From positions 1 to 64,000 of the forward strand of contig NZ_MNBW01000002.1 of assembly GCF_001879715.1 (NCBI RefSeq): a stretch of DNA of 64,000 nucleotides, given 5' to 3'. Of the stretch, positions 36,163 through 43,380 are shown in pieces. How positions within the stretch are numbered: position 1 is the first letter of the stretch; the number at the start of each line of letters is the position of its first letter. The notes beneath the pieces are model-generated. The model did no database searches. It was not told the origin of the DNA and saw only the letters and a program-made list of their open reading frames with translations. Source of the stretch: Nioella nitratireducens (GTDB lineage Bacteria; Pseudomonadota; Alphaproteobacteria; Rhodobacterales; Rhodobacteraceae). A program made the translations under genes and the position numbers.

Positions 36163-37356
36163 ATGGCCCGCGCATTGAACAAGCTGACCGCATCACAAGT
36201 CAAGGCGGCCCAACCGGGTAAGTATTCCGATGGGGGCGGGCTTTGGCTTTACGTTCGCCCGGATGGTGGCGCGCAATGGGTTTTGCGGGTGACGGTTCAC
36301 GGGCGGCGGCGTGAGATGGGGCTTGGCGCTTATCCTGACAGGTCGCTTGCCCAAGCACGGGACGCAGCGAATATGTGGCGCGACGTGACACGCGAGGGCA
36401 AAGACCCGATCAAGGAACGCGAGAGACAACGGCGCGATGCAGAGCGGCAAATGCACTTGCTCAAGGACGTTGCCATTGATGCCTTTGAAAGCCGCAAAGC
36501 GGATTTGAAGGGCGACGGCAAGGCGGGGCGATGGTTCTCACCGCTTGAATTGCACGTCCTGCCCAAGCTGGGTGGTATTCCCGTCTCGCAGATCGACCAA
36601 AGGGACATACGCGACACGCTGGCCCCGATCTGGCACGACAAGGCCGCAACCGCGCGCAAGGCTATCAACCGGCTGGGCGTCTGCATGAAACACGCGGCGG
36701 CGCTGGGCCTGGACGTTGATGTGCAGGCCACGACGAAGGCGCAGGCGCTCTTGGGGCGGCAACGCCATACGGTGACCAATATCCCGGCGGTGCATTGGCA
36801 GGATGTGCCAGCCTTTTATCAGAGCCTTTCCGAAGGCACAGTGACCGAACTGGCATTGCGGCTGCTAATCCTAACGGCGCTCCGATCAAAGCCCATTCGC
36901 TTTTTGCGACTGGACCAGATCGACGGGAACACATGGACGGTGCCCGCAGAGAACATGAAAGCGCGGCAGGGCGTCGCCACGGATTTCCGGGTGCCCCTTT
37001 CAAAAGAGGCGCTCAGCGTCATTGAGCAAGCCAAACCGTTTGCCCGCGATGGCTATCTGTTTCCCAGCATCCGCAAGGGCGTGATTTCCGACGCCACAAT
37101 GGCCCGATACATGGAACGGCGCGGCATGGCTGAGAGGCCGCACGGCTTTCGCTCATCCTTTCGGGATTGGGTCGCGGAGACGACCAACACCCCGTTTGAC
37201 GTGTCCGAAACCTGTCTGGCGCATACCGTCGGCGGCAAGGTCGAGCGGGCGTATCGCAGGACGGATTTCTTGGAGCAGCGGCGGGCGCTGATGGAGCGGT
37301 GGGCGGCATGTATCGCAGAATTGAAAGTTGGAAAGGTGCTATCGTTCAATGGATGA
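36163..37356 (+). CDS. int: Tyrosine-family site-specific integrase
   Basis: A 397-residue P4-type integrase. The N-terminal arm-binding domain opens LTASQVKAAQPGKYSDGGGL (DUF4102 type), and a core-binding SAM-like domain follows. The catalytic residues are Arg in LTALRSKPIRFL, Lys in ENMKARQG, His and Arg in RPHGFRSSFRDW, His in CLAHTVGG and Tyr in VERAYRRTDF. It should cut within the 16-bp repeat in tRNA-Leu. ATG 36163 follows GAGAGGGGG. Its last bases overlap the next gene. Confidence 0.93.
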   Translation: MARALNKLTASQVKAAQPGKYSDGGGLWLYVRPDGGAQWVLRVTVHGRRREMGLGAYPDRSLAQARDAANMWRDVTREGKDPIKERERQRRDAERQMHLLKDVAIDAFESRKADLKGDGKAGRWFSPLELHVLPKLGGIPVSQIDQRDIRDTLAPIWHDKAATARKAINRLGVCMKHAAALGLDVDVQATTKAQALLGRQRHTVTNIPAVHWQDVPAFYQSLSEGTVTELALRLLILTALRSKPIRFLRLDQIDGNTWTVPAENMKARQGVATDFRVPLSKEALSVIEQAKPFARDGYLFPSIRKGVISDATMARYMERRGMAERPHGFRSSFRDWVAETTNTPFDVSETCLAHTVGGKVERAYRRTDFLEQRRALMERWAACIAELKVGKVLSFNG

Positions 37357-38077
37357 CCAAGACTCTATTGAGGACAACTGCGACCCGATTATGACTTCCA
37401 GCGAGTGCGCTGACGAGTGCTTGCGCGAGGCGGAGAAAACCCTTGGGGCAACACTCTCACAACTTGAACACCTTTCTTACGTGGACATTCTTTTGTCTGT
37501 TCACCCTGGAATCGAGACTCATTTCACAGAATATGGCTGGGTATATCATTCCGTCGAACAAAGCATCTCACAGCACTTGTCGATCCAAGCCACGGGCCTG
37601 CACGAAGCTTTTCTGATGGTCCGAGAAATCTGCGCGCGAAACATCGCAGTTGGCGCAGAGATACCAAAAGAGTTTCGGCCAATGTGCTCGTTGCTCGTGC
37701 GAGGGAAGCGCAGCTTCGTGTCCGCTCGTGGCAGAGCGCCAGCGTCAGATTTTGCATTCAAATGGGCTTGCATCGAAATCGCGGACTACCTCGCCCAGGC
37801 CTATAAAATTCCGATATCACGAGGGGATGGCATGAACCCGGACAGCGCTTGCGACATTGTTTCTGAGGCGCTGGCACGGCGCGGCATCGATGTGCCATAT
37901 GAGCGAATTCGTGACTGGTTAACTCATAGCAAGCACAAGAAAGTGCGCGGCAGGGCCAAGCTTCTGTCAGCATTCCTCAAAGACGAGATTTTGTTTTCCG
38001 TAGGGGTTCTGCCGAAAAGACGTGATTGGGTTCTTAGCCCGTTCGGACAAATGCTTCCAATAGGGCGTATTACTTGA
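37349..38077 (+). CDS. Uncharacterised protein downstream of the integrase
   Basis: A 242-residue protein with no family that I recognise. The N-terminus is acidic and Cys-containing, the middle is helical (LHEAFLMVREICARNIAVG), and the C-terminal third is basic (HSKHKKVRGRAKLLSAFLKDE) with a possible helix-turn-helix (DSACDIVSEALARRGIDVPYERIRDWL). No signal peptide or membrane helix is seen. It starts at ATG 37349 inside the end of the integrase gene, so the two are probably made together. Codon use is less GC-rich than the host. It may be a regulator, a directionality factor or a cargo defence gene. Confidence 0.6.
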   Translation: MDDQDSIEDNCDPIMTSSECADECLREAEKTLGATLSQLEHLSYVDILLSVHPGIETHFTEYGWVYHSVEQSISQHLSIQATGLHEAFLMVREICARNIAVGAEIPKEFRPMCSLLVRGKRSFVSARGRAPASDFAFKWACIEIADYLAQAYKIPISRGDGMNPDSACDIVSEALARRGIDVPYERIRDWLTHSKHKKVRGRAKLLSAFLKDEILFSVGVLPKRRDWVLSPFGQMLPIGRIT

Positions 38078-38100
38078 TTCTGCATTTCTGACATTCATCG

Positions 38101-38124
38101 GCGCACCACAACCCATCGGTGCGC
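38101..38124. repeat. Inverted repeat upstream of the AlpA-like gene
   Basis: GCGCACC (38101-38107) and GGTGCGC (38118-38124) form a perfect 7-bp inverted repeat with a 10-base loop. There is no T-run, so it is more likely an operator or transcript structure than a terminator. Confidence 0.4.
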
Positions 38125-38146
38125 ATGTGGCTTATTAAGGGAAGCG

Positions 38147-38157
38147 CACCCAAGCAA
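38147..38157. repeat. CACCCAAGCAA motif, copy 1
   Basis: An exact 11-base copy is found at 38351-38361, and CAAGCAA occurs again inside the palindrome at 38425-38442. Each copy lies just upstream of a short gene, suggesting one DNA-binding protein of the element uses all three. Confidence 0.45.
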
Positions 38158-38170
38158 CGGAATGCTTGAA

Positions 38171-38341
38171 ATGCGCTATCTCTCTTTCGCAGACCTTCAA
38201 TCCAAACTGGGCGGGCGTGGCCGCACGACCATTTACCGCGACGTGGAACTGGGCCGCTTGCCCAAGCCGATGAAGATCGGCGCGCGCCTTTATTGGAACG
38301 AAGCTGAAATCGACGCGGCTCTTGCAGAGCACGCGGAATAA
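38171..38341 (+). CDS. AlpA-like small DNA-binding regulator/excisionase
   Basis: A 56-residue protein with the AlpA/MerR-like fold: MRYLSFADLQSKLG opens it, followed by RTTIYRDVELGRLPKPMKIG and LYWNEAEIDAALAEH. Such proteins act as excisionase or as activators of integrase genes in P4-like elements and phage satellites. An alternative ATG at 38162 adds three residues. It is the first of the short genes behind the CACCCAAGCAA motif. Confidence 0.75.
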   Translation: MRYLSFADLQSKLGGRGRTTIYRDVELGRLPKPMKIGARLYWNEAEIDAALAEHAE

Positions 38342-38350
38342 GACCCACCC

Positions 38351-38371
38351 CACCCAAGCAAGGCGCTTGGG
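38351..38371. promoter_or_regulatory. CACCCAAGCAA motif copy 2 within an inverted repeat
   Basis: The motif copy at 38351-38361 includes CCCAAGC (38353-38359), which pairs with GCTTGGG (38365-38371). It immediately follows the AlpA-like gene and precedes the next small-gene group. Confidence 0.45.
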
Positions 38372-38424
38372 CGACGGGGCGGGAATGTTCTTTGGTCGGA
38401 ACTTCTGCACCATACGCCCAGCGC

Positions 38425-38442
38425 GTTGCTTGCTCAAGCAAC
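38425..38442. promoter_or_regulatory. Palindromic operator candidate
   Basis: GTTGCTTG-CT-CAAGCAAC is a perfect 8-bp inverted repeat with a 2-base centre. It ends next to the AAGGA ribosome site of the gene starting at 38456, so a bound repressor or an RNA hairpin would block that gene. Confidence 0.5.
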
Positions 38443-38455
38443 AAGGAAAAACGCT

Positions 38456-38743
38456 ATGAGCAGCAATCGATGGTTCTCAGGACAAACCCAAGTGTTCTGG
38501 ACCTGCAAGGCGCTTCTCGACGGGCGCACAATTTCTCACAAAACCGAAATCCGAGAGGTGCGCGGCTGGCGCTTGGGCGCAATCGTCCATCGACTCAAGC
38601 ACGAGTATGGCTGGCCCATCCATGCCGAGTATCGAGGGCCGCAGAACATCGCGCATTATTGCTTGGCTGAAACCGCTGACCGCGCGGCCTTGCGCCTTCC
38701 CCCATCCGCAAAGGCGCTTGCCGCTGATGGCGGTGACGCATGA
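38456..38743 (+). CDS. Small helix-turn-helix-like protein
   Basis: A 95-residue protein. VFWTCKALLDGRTISHKTEI followed by GWRLGAIVHRLKHEYGWPIH resembles the HTH_39-type winged helix found in phage and island proteins. ATG 38456 follows AAGGA with good spacing. The stop overlaps the next ATG (ATGA), so it begins a translationally coupled group of four genes. Confidence 0.55.
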   Translation: MSSNRWFSGQTQVFWTCKALLDGRTISHKTEIREVRGWRLGAIVHRLKHEYGWPIHAEYRGPQNIAHYCLAETADRAALRLPPSAKALAADGGDA

Positions 38744-38844
38744 CCCGCCTTCGCATCACCCGCCTGCGCCGCGCATTCGGCCTGACAGAGACGCAGGCCA
38801 GACTGATGGCATCCCTGATCTATGGAGACTGCCGTGAGAGTTGA
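38740..38844 (+). CDS. Very small protein (34 residues)
   Basis: A 34-residue frame, beginning MTRLRITRLRRAFGL and basic at the N-terminus, with TETQARLMASLIYG in the second half, resembling a short helix-turn-helix. It starts at the ATGA that ends the previous gene and overlaps the next start at 38834. The exact packing of starts and stops, not the sequence alone, supports it as real. Confidence 0.4.
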   Translation: MTRLRITRLRRAFGLTETQARLMASLIYGDCRES

Positions 38845-39004
38845 CCCCGTAGTTTTGTGCCGCACCAAAGGCGGTTGGGAAGTCTCGGTTCTCAAGCGTC
38901 CTGACAGCGCACCGGAAGGCGTAATCCTCGCCATGGGCTGCTGCCTTAGCCAAGCGGTCGCAACACGCGTCTGGCTGGCCGTGGTAGCGCAGGGGGGGCG
39001 CTAA
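38834..39004 (+). CDS. Small uncharacterised protein
   Basis: About 56 residues. The start is placed at GTG 38834 with GGAG six bases upstream; an in-frame ATG at 38822 overlaps that ribosome site. The protein reads MRVDPVVLCRTKGGWEVSVL and then a hydrophobic ILAMGCCLSQAVATRVWLAV that may be a membrane or amphipathic helix. Its stop overlaps the next ATG (TAATG). Confidence 0.45.
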   Translation: MRVDPVVLCRTKGGWEVSVLKRPDSAPEGVILAMGCCLSQAVATRVWLAVVAQGGR

Positions 39005-39507
39005 TGGCACGCAAGCCCTACAACCGCAACAAGAGGGGGGCTGGACGCCATGTCCAGCTTCCCGAATGGCTCCAAGCGTCCGAGGCATGGGCAACACTCA
39101 AACCCGGCCCCAGGGCGCTCTACATCGAATTGAAACGACGCTTCAACGGATCGAACAACGGGCGCATCATTTTCAGCCACAGGGACGCGGCAGCGGCGCT
39201 GCATGTCCATCGCAACACTGTCGGGCCTTGGTTCGATGAATTGCAGGCGCGCGGCTTTGTCTTCATGACACAAGCGCCTTACCTTGGCCCGGCAGGGATC
39301 GGAAAGGCGTCAATCTGGGCTTTGGGCGAGATGCCGACCACCGACGGCAAGCCCGCGCAAAAGGCGTTCATGCGATGGAGCGAAAAGCAGAAGCCCCGCA
39401 CAAAAAAAAGGACAGCCCGTCACAATGGTTGTGACAGCCAGCCGGGTTTCGGTCCCGGTCAAGAGCAAGGCGTCCTGAAAACTGTGACGCAGGAAGCGGA
39501 AACCTGA
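39004..39507 (+). CDS. Winged-helix protein of phage-replication type
   Basis: A 167-residue basic protein. RALYIELKRRFNGSNNGRII, then FSHRDAAAALHVHRNTVGPW and FDELQARGFV form a winged helix like that of replication initiators and replisome organisers in islands and phages. The C-terminal third is Lys/Arg/Gln-rich and disordered. It is the last of the four coupled genes. A role in starting replication of the excised element is inferred. Confidence 0.6.
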   Translation: MARKPYNRNKRGAGRHVQLPEWLQASEAWATLKPGPRALYIELKRRFNGSNNGRIIFSHRDAAAALHVHRNTVGPWFDELQARGFVFMTQAPYLGPAGIGKASIWALGEMPTTDGKPAQKAFMRWSEKQKPRTKKRTARHNGCDSQPGFGPGQEQGVLKTVTQEAET

Positions 39508-39880
39508 AAATGCGCGTCACAGAAAGCGGGACACATATACATCTAGCCATAGGCAGGCGATTCAACGGGTGGGTCGGCGCTGGGCGTGGGCAAAACCCCA
39601 TTTCGTGGAAACGCGCAAGAGGTTGCCCCCGCCGGTCCCGTTTGCGGTGGGTTTCAGAGTTTCAGCCACCCCCTGGCCGTCTACAGCCAAGCGCAGGCCT
39701 TCAAGGCCAAATGAGCTAGCGGGTCGAATGACTTTGCGTCTCGAACCCAGCACCGCGAAAATCTCGGATTGTTGACTTCGCATCCACCAAACCGAACGGC
39801 AACTAGACAGGTGGCAGGACGTAGCCTACTCTTGCGTCGGCCCCAAATGAAGGTAATCGGCAATGGGTTCTTGGATTCCG
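39508..39880. other. Intergenic stretch within the element
   Basis: A 70-codon open frame starts at 39510 but has no recognisable protein features. The DNA shows a short direct repeat (GTTTCAG at 39651 and 39659) and becomes AT-richer towards 39880. Nothing else is supported. Confidence 0.3.
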
Positions 39881-40720
39881 ATGTATCGTTTTTCGTTGGC
39901 TCTTTTCGTTTCACTGTTGAGCACAGCCCAACTGGCTGCCGAACCTGGATTCGGCACTTCAATAGGCCCAGATGGCGATATGCTGCAATATTCCTGTATT
40001 CCTTCAGAAGCGGGAGTTCGATGTGAATTTGTGCAAATTCTTATGTCTGCAATGGCCGATGAATCAGACTTAGCACAAGAACTGTCGAACATAGATGCGA
40101 TGCTGGAGCAGATTAGCGAAGAATTTGCTGCCGGTGATGAAATGGGCGACACTTGCAACTTGCTTATGTCTCTCGTGCCTCTAATCGAACAGCTTAGATT
40201 GGGCAACCGCGAAGAAGCTGAAGCTCTCGCCTCTCAAATCGGTGTCGAATCCGGAAATGAAAATGATATTGAAGCGATGTGGACTGACTTCTTAGAAATG
40301 GACCACAGAGAGTTTGAAGATTCTTCGAATGTCATGACCGCCTTGGTTGACCTTTGTGCAGGAGTAACCAGAGGTCGAGTCGAGGCACTGATACGAGCGC
40401 AGCATCAACAACGCTCGCAAACCTGCCGCCCGTTTATCAATTCTTGGGAAGCGGAGTTTTCGAGGGTTTCTGAAAACTTGTGGGCGATTACCCGTGACGA
40501 ACCTTACGGCGAATGTGCAGTCGTTCGTCTGGACCGCTTCATTTGTGACGATGAACACTCTTCGCTTTGCAGTTTCATCTCCGAGAAGCGTGTGCTCAAC
40601 CCGGATGGAGAAATTCTAGGGGGCCTTGTGGGAAACTGCTCTCAGTTAGATCAGCGGGAATTAGTCTACGATTGGCGGGATAGGATTCACTATCTTCCCT
40701 GCGACAGAGTCGATTTCTAG
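39881..40720 (+). CDS. Secreted protein of unknown function (element cargo)
   Basis: About 279 residues. MYRFSLALFVSLLSTAQLAA is a clean signal peptide with cleavage near residue 20. The mature protein is acidic, with at least ten cysteines in the mature part (for example YSCIPSEAGVRCEF, DTCNLL, SQTCRPF, LCSF), suited to disulphides in the periplasm. An acidic helical segment runs from about residue 50 to 130. GC content and codon use are clearly lower than in the host. An alternative ATG at 39863 adds six residues before the signal peptide. I recognise no family. It is the most obvious cargo gene of the element. Confidence 0.6.
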   Translation: MYRFSLALFVSLLSTAQLAAEPGFGTSIGPDGDMLQYSCIPSEAGVRCEFVQILMSAMADESDLAQELSNIDAMLEQISEEFAAGDEMGDTCNLLMSLVPLIEQLRLGNREEAEALASQIGVESGNENDIEAMWTDFLEMDHREFEDSSNVMTALVDLCAGVTRGRVEALIRAQHQQRSQTCRPFINSWEAEFSRVSENLWAITRDEPYGECAVVRLDRFICDDEHSSLCSFISEKRVLNPDGEILGGLVGNCSQLDQRELVYDWRDRIHYLPCDRVDF

Positions 40721-40865
40721 AATTCCTTACGCAGCATACAAGCATTGCTGAGTCTCCTAGTCTCATCTTTGGATAGTTCAGAGCAAATCGGTCGGCGACT
40801 TCTGTATGGCCTAGCGAAGAAATAGGCGATTTTCCAAATGATTTCGGCAAAATCGGAGGCTCCAC

Positions 40866-41474
40866 ATGGGCGGAATAGGTAGCGGCAACCGTTGGCGGTT
40901 CGGCGCAAAGCAGACGACAAGGGATTACCGCGCTATCGACGTGCGGCGCTGGGCGCGCGAAGGAATCCTTGAACCGGATAAATGCTTCAACTGGCAATGG
41001 ACGGTTGATGGCAGACAGACCGGCCAGATCAATGTGCGGGCGGAGCAAGGCCGCGTTATCCTGAGTTATCGGCACCAGAGCCAAGGCCAAGATTGGCAGA
41101 GCAGGGAATATCCGGTCCCCATTGTGACCACGGAATACAACCTTGGCGGCGCGCGGCAATGGTTTCTCTGCCCAGCGCGAGGGTGCGGCAGGCGGGTCGC
41201 TCTACTCTATGGCGGCGCAATCTTTGCCTGTCGCCAATGCCATGACCTTGCCTATCCCTCTCAACGAGAGGATGCGTCAGACAGGGCGGCAAGGCGCGCT
41301 GAGCGCATTCGTGGCAAACTGGGCTGGGAACCTGGCATATTGAACGGCGAGGGATGTAGACCCCAAGGGATGCACCATGCGACGTTTCAGCGGCTCACCC
41401 TGCAACACGATGCCCATGTTTCGAGATGCTTGGCTGCAATTCGGAAGAGGTTCGGATTCGACGTGCGCATGTAG
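40866..41474 (+). CDS. Zinc-ribbon protein of a mobile-element family (unknown function)
   Basis: A 202-residue protein beginning MGGIGSGNRWRFGAKQTT, a form seen in many uncharacterised proteins on proteobacterial mobile DNA. A zinc ribbon is suggested by CPARGCGRRV and FACRQCHDLAY (about residues 102-125), followed by a basic helix (DRAARRAERIRGKLG). DNA or RNA binding is likely; the role is not known. ATG 40866 follows GGAGGCTCCAC. Confidence 0.7.
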   Translation: MGGIGSGNRWRFGAKQTTRDYRAIDVRRWAREGILEPDKCFNWQWTVDGRQTGQINVRAEQGRVILSYRHQSQGQDWQSREYPVPIVTTEYNLGGARQWFLCPARGCGRRVALLYGGAIFACRQCHDLAYPSQREDASDRAARRAERIRGKLGWEPGILNGEGCRPQGMHHATFQRLTLQHDAHVSRCLAAIRKRFGFDVRM

Positions 41475-41516
41475 CATCCTGCGAAGCACAAATTGGGGAA
41501 GTCGCCTGCGTAGGAC

Positions 41517-41729
41517 ATGGCACATTGCAAAGCTGACACGCTGGCAGGGTGGCTGGCATATGGTCACGCGCTGAACGAGGGGCGCAGCTTGTTTCCGGGC
41601 GACGAACAGTTTGGACAGTGGGTCGCACCGCTCGTGTCCGACAACTTGTCGGTCACGCAGAACCGGAATGCACCTGTAGATTCTTCGCAGCACCAAAGGG
41701 GGATGCAGAGGGGGATGAAAGCTCTATGA
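41517..41729 (+). CDS. Short conserved-type element protein
   Basis: A 70-residue protein with LAGWLAYGHALNEGRSLFPG and DEQFGQWV, a pattern like the DUF3102-type phage proteins that read as large-subunit fragments. A stop codon lies two codons upstream of ATG 41517 and the ribosome site is poor, so it may be a remnant. The last codons overlap the AGGGGGA repeats near the right end of the element. Confidence 0.45.
   Translation: MAHCKADTLAGWLAYGHALNEGRSLFPGDEQFGQWVAPLVSDNLSVTQNRNAPVDSSQHQRGMQRGMKAL
41697..41715. repeat. Candidate integrase arm-type repeats, right side
   Basis: AGGGGGATGCAGAGGGGGA repeats the left-side arrangement at 36140-36158, with two changes in 19 bases. It lies 56 bases from the right attachment core. 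Confidence 0.5.
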
Positions 41730-41771
41730 AACCTTCTATCTCTCTGATTTAACTGATTATTTTGATTTTAA

Positions 41772-41787
41772 TTGGTGCGGTCGAGAA
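41772..41787. repeat. Right attachment site (core within tRNA-Leu 3' end)
   Basis: ATTGGTGCGGTCGAGA covers the CCA end, acceptor strand and part of the T arm of the tRNA gene, identical to 36004-36019. The tRNA is intact, so integration restored it. Confidence 0.85.
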
Positions 41788-41860
41788 GACTCGAACTTCC
41801 ACGGGAGTTACCCCACAGCGACCTCAACGCTGCGCGTCTACCAATTCCGCCACGACCGCA
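41774..41860 (-). tRNA. tRNA-Leu (GAG)
   Basis: An 87-base tRNA on the minus strand. The acceptor GCGGTCG pairs with CGACCGC, then A and an encoded CCA. The anticodon stem CAGCG/CGCTG encloses the loop TTGAGGT, giving anticodon GAG. The long variable arm (TGTGGGGTAACTCCCGT region) is typical of class II leucine tRNAs, and the T arm reads GAAGTTCGAGTCTTC. It is the insertion target of the element to its left. Confidence 0.95.
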
Positions 41861-41972
41861 CGTGATCAGGTAGTGCGCGGCTGTTTAGCCGAGGGTCGCA
41901 GGGATGCGCAAGAGGGATTCGCACCGGGAATCAGCATTTTCCAACGCCGCGCCACCTGGCATCCCCGGACAT

Positions 41973-42003
41973 GAAAAAGCCGCCCCCATGGAGGCGGCTC
42001 TTC
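41973..42003 (-). terminator. Rho-independent terminator of the peptidoglycan-binding protein gene
   Basis: On the minus strand GAGCCGCC-TCCATG-GGGGCGGC is followed by TTTTTC, just beyond the stop at 42022. Confidence 0.85.
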
Positions 42004-42021
42004 CATGTGTTGGGGCCTTGT

Positions 42022-42630
42022 TTACTTGCTGCTGGCCGTGGCCGGGGCCGGAACGATGGTGGTCTGCACCGGGGGCTGCGCCACGACTTGCGGGGCAGGC
42101 TGGCCACCGGCTTGCGGCACGACAACCACTTGCGGCTGCTGTTGCGGCGCGACCTGGGCGTTGCGGTAATGAATCAGCAGCGGCTGACCCACCAGCCCGG
42201 TCTGCGCAGAACCGCCGTTCACGGCCCAGTAATAGGCATTCATCAGGGTGTTATACTGGTAAGACGGGTAGTCGCGGCCATTCACCGGATAGCCCATGGT
42301 CCCCTGATAGCGCTCGATCGCGGTGCGGGTGCCCGTGCCGATCTGACCGTCCACCGACCCGGCGTTGAAGCCGAAGTAGTTAAGGGCGGTCTGCGTATCG
42401 CGGCCCATCTGGGTGGCCGGGATTCCGTGGTAGACGGTGCCGGACGGTCGGTTGGCCGCCGCTGCGGCGGCATTGTTGCGGCGGCTGTTTTGATCATTGG
42501 CGATTGCGGCGCCGATCAGCCCGCCGACGATCAGCCCCCCCACGACATCGCCGGCATCGGCGCGTGCTTCGGGGGCCGGAAAAGCGGCAAGAGAAACGGT
42601 AAAGGCGGCAGCAGTGAGAACCTTGAACAT
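42022..42630 (-). CDS. Secreted protein with peptidoglycan-binding-type domain
   Basis: A 202-residue exported protein. A signal peptide (MFKVLTAAAFTVSLAAFPAP, cleavage near ARA-DA) leads to a glycine-rich segment GDVVGGLIVGGLIGAAIAND, then a PG_binding_1-like repeat (QMGRDTQTALNYFGFNAG to IGTGTRTAIERYQGTMGYP, about residues 75-120) and a Pro/Gln-rich tail. ATG 42630 follows GGAGGATGCCATA. The cell wall or outer membrane is the likely location. A strong terminator follows. Confidence 0.75.
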   Translation of the reverse strand: MFKVLTAAAFTVSLAAFPAPEARADAGDVVGGLIVGGLIGAAIANDQNSRRNNAAAAAANRPSGTVYHGIPATQMGRDTQTALNYFGFNAGSVDGQIGTGTRTAIERYQGTMGYPVNGRDYPSYQYNTLMNAYYWAVNGGSAQTGLVGQPLLIHYRNAQVAPQQQPQVVVVPQAGGQPAPQVVAQPPVQTTIVPAPATASSK

Positions 42631-42780
42631 TATGGCATCCTCCAAATTCGGTCGTTCAGCTGTTAGACGCAGAATAGCACACCATGGTTCAATCCCTAGA
42701 GAGAATACCAGTAACTTTTCGCATTTCGGCGGCGCATTGCCACCTTCGACGGGGCCGAAATCCCCTTTCTCGCGGGCCCA

Positions 42781-43275
42781 CTAGGCCAACGCCCGCGCCT
42801 GACCGCGCCACAGCGACCGCCCGATCAAAACGGCCAGCCCGACGGCCAACGCGACCATGGCGAAGCCCTGCCACCCGGCCCCGTCCAGAAGGATACGGCT
42901 GGTCATCCGACCGGGCAGGAAATTCAGCGTCCCCGCCGCCAGCAACCCCCAAGAGATATTGTGCATCACCCGGCGATGCAGCCGGTAATTCCCGCGGATC
43001 GCCGCCCGCACCGCGGTGAAAAGACCGACCAGCGTGGTGATCGACAAAAGGTGAATCGGGCTGAACGGCCCGATGACGCCAAAACCCGAAATCCAGAAGG
43101 AGCTGATCGCGGCCAACGCCATCGCCAGGACCCAACTATAGCCCGCCACCTTGTGCAGCCGGTCGCGGCGGCGGCGCCACAGGACCACCGGCGCCAGCAG
43201 CAGGGCGGGCAAGGCCCCGGCGACGTGCAGGTGAATGGCGAGCGGGGCGTTGAAAAGGGGGTCAAGGCTTGTCAT
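42781..43275 (-). CDS. DUF2306 membrane protein
   Basis: A 164-residue membrane protein with four hydrophobic helices. LAIHLHVAGALPALLLAPVV, RLHKVAGYSWVLAMALAAIS and RLHRRVMHNISWGLLAAG carry the His residues typical of DUF2306. ATG 43275 has AGGAG eight bases upstream, so the longer upstream open frame is rejected. It is divergent from a membrane-anchored LytTR regulator, a pairing in which the regulator may control it. Confidence 0.8.
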   Translation of the reverse strand: MTSLDPLFNAPLAIHLHVAGALPALLLAPVVLWRRRRDRLHKVAGYSWVLAMALAAISSFWISGFGVIGPFSPIHLLSITTLVGLFTAVRAAIRGNYRLHRRVMHNISWGLLAAGTLNFLPGRMTSRILLDGAGWQGFAMVALAVGLAVLIGRSLWRGQARALA

Positions 43276-43380
43276 CAGAAGGCTCCTGGGGTTTCGTGTT
43301 GTCAGATCAACTCGACGCCGCCCTGCCATGGGCGCGGCCACCCGTAGAAGCGCCGATACGTCGAAATGCGGAGGACATTC

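Larger units (their letters stand above)
36004..41787. mobile_element. Small integrative element in tRNA-Leu(GAG)
   Basis: The 16-bp sequence ATTGGTGCGGTCGAGA occurs at 36004-36019 and again at 41772-41787. The second copy is the 3' end of an intact tRNA-Leu gene, the classic target of tyrosine integrases. Between the copies are 5.8 kb: integrase, unknown protein, AlpA-like regulator, several short overlapping genes, a replication-type winged-helix protein, a secreted unknown protein and a zinc-ribbon protein. There are no structural, conjugation or packaging genes, so the element resembles a phage satellite or a mobilisable island that depends on a helper. Confidence 0.85.

Noticed and set aside
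39510-39719. Possible 70-codon gene after the winged-helix gene
   Set aside because: No ribosome site, no family features and irregular composition. Left as intergenic.
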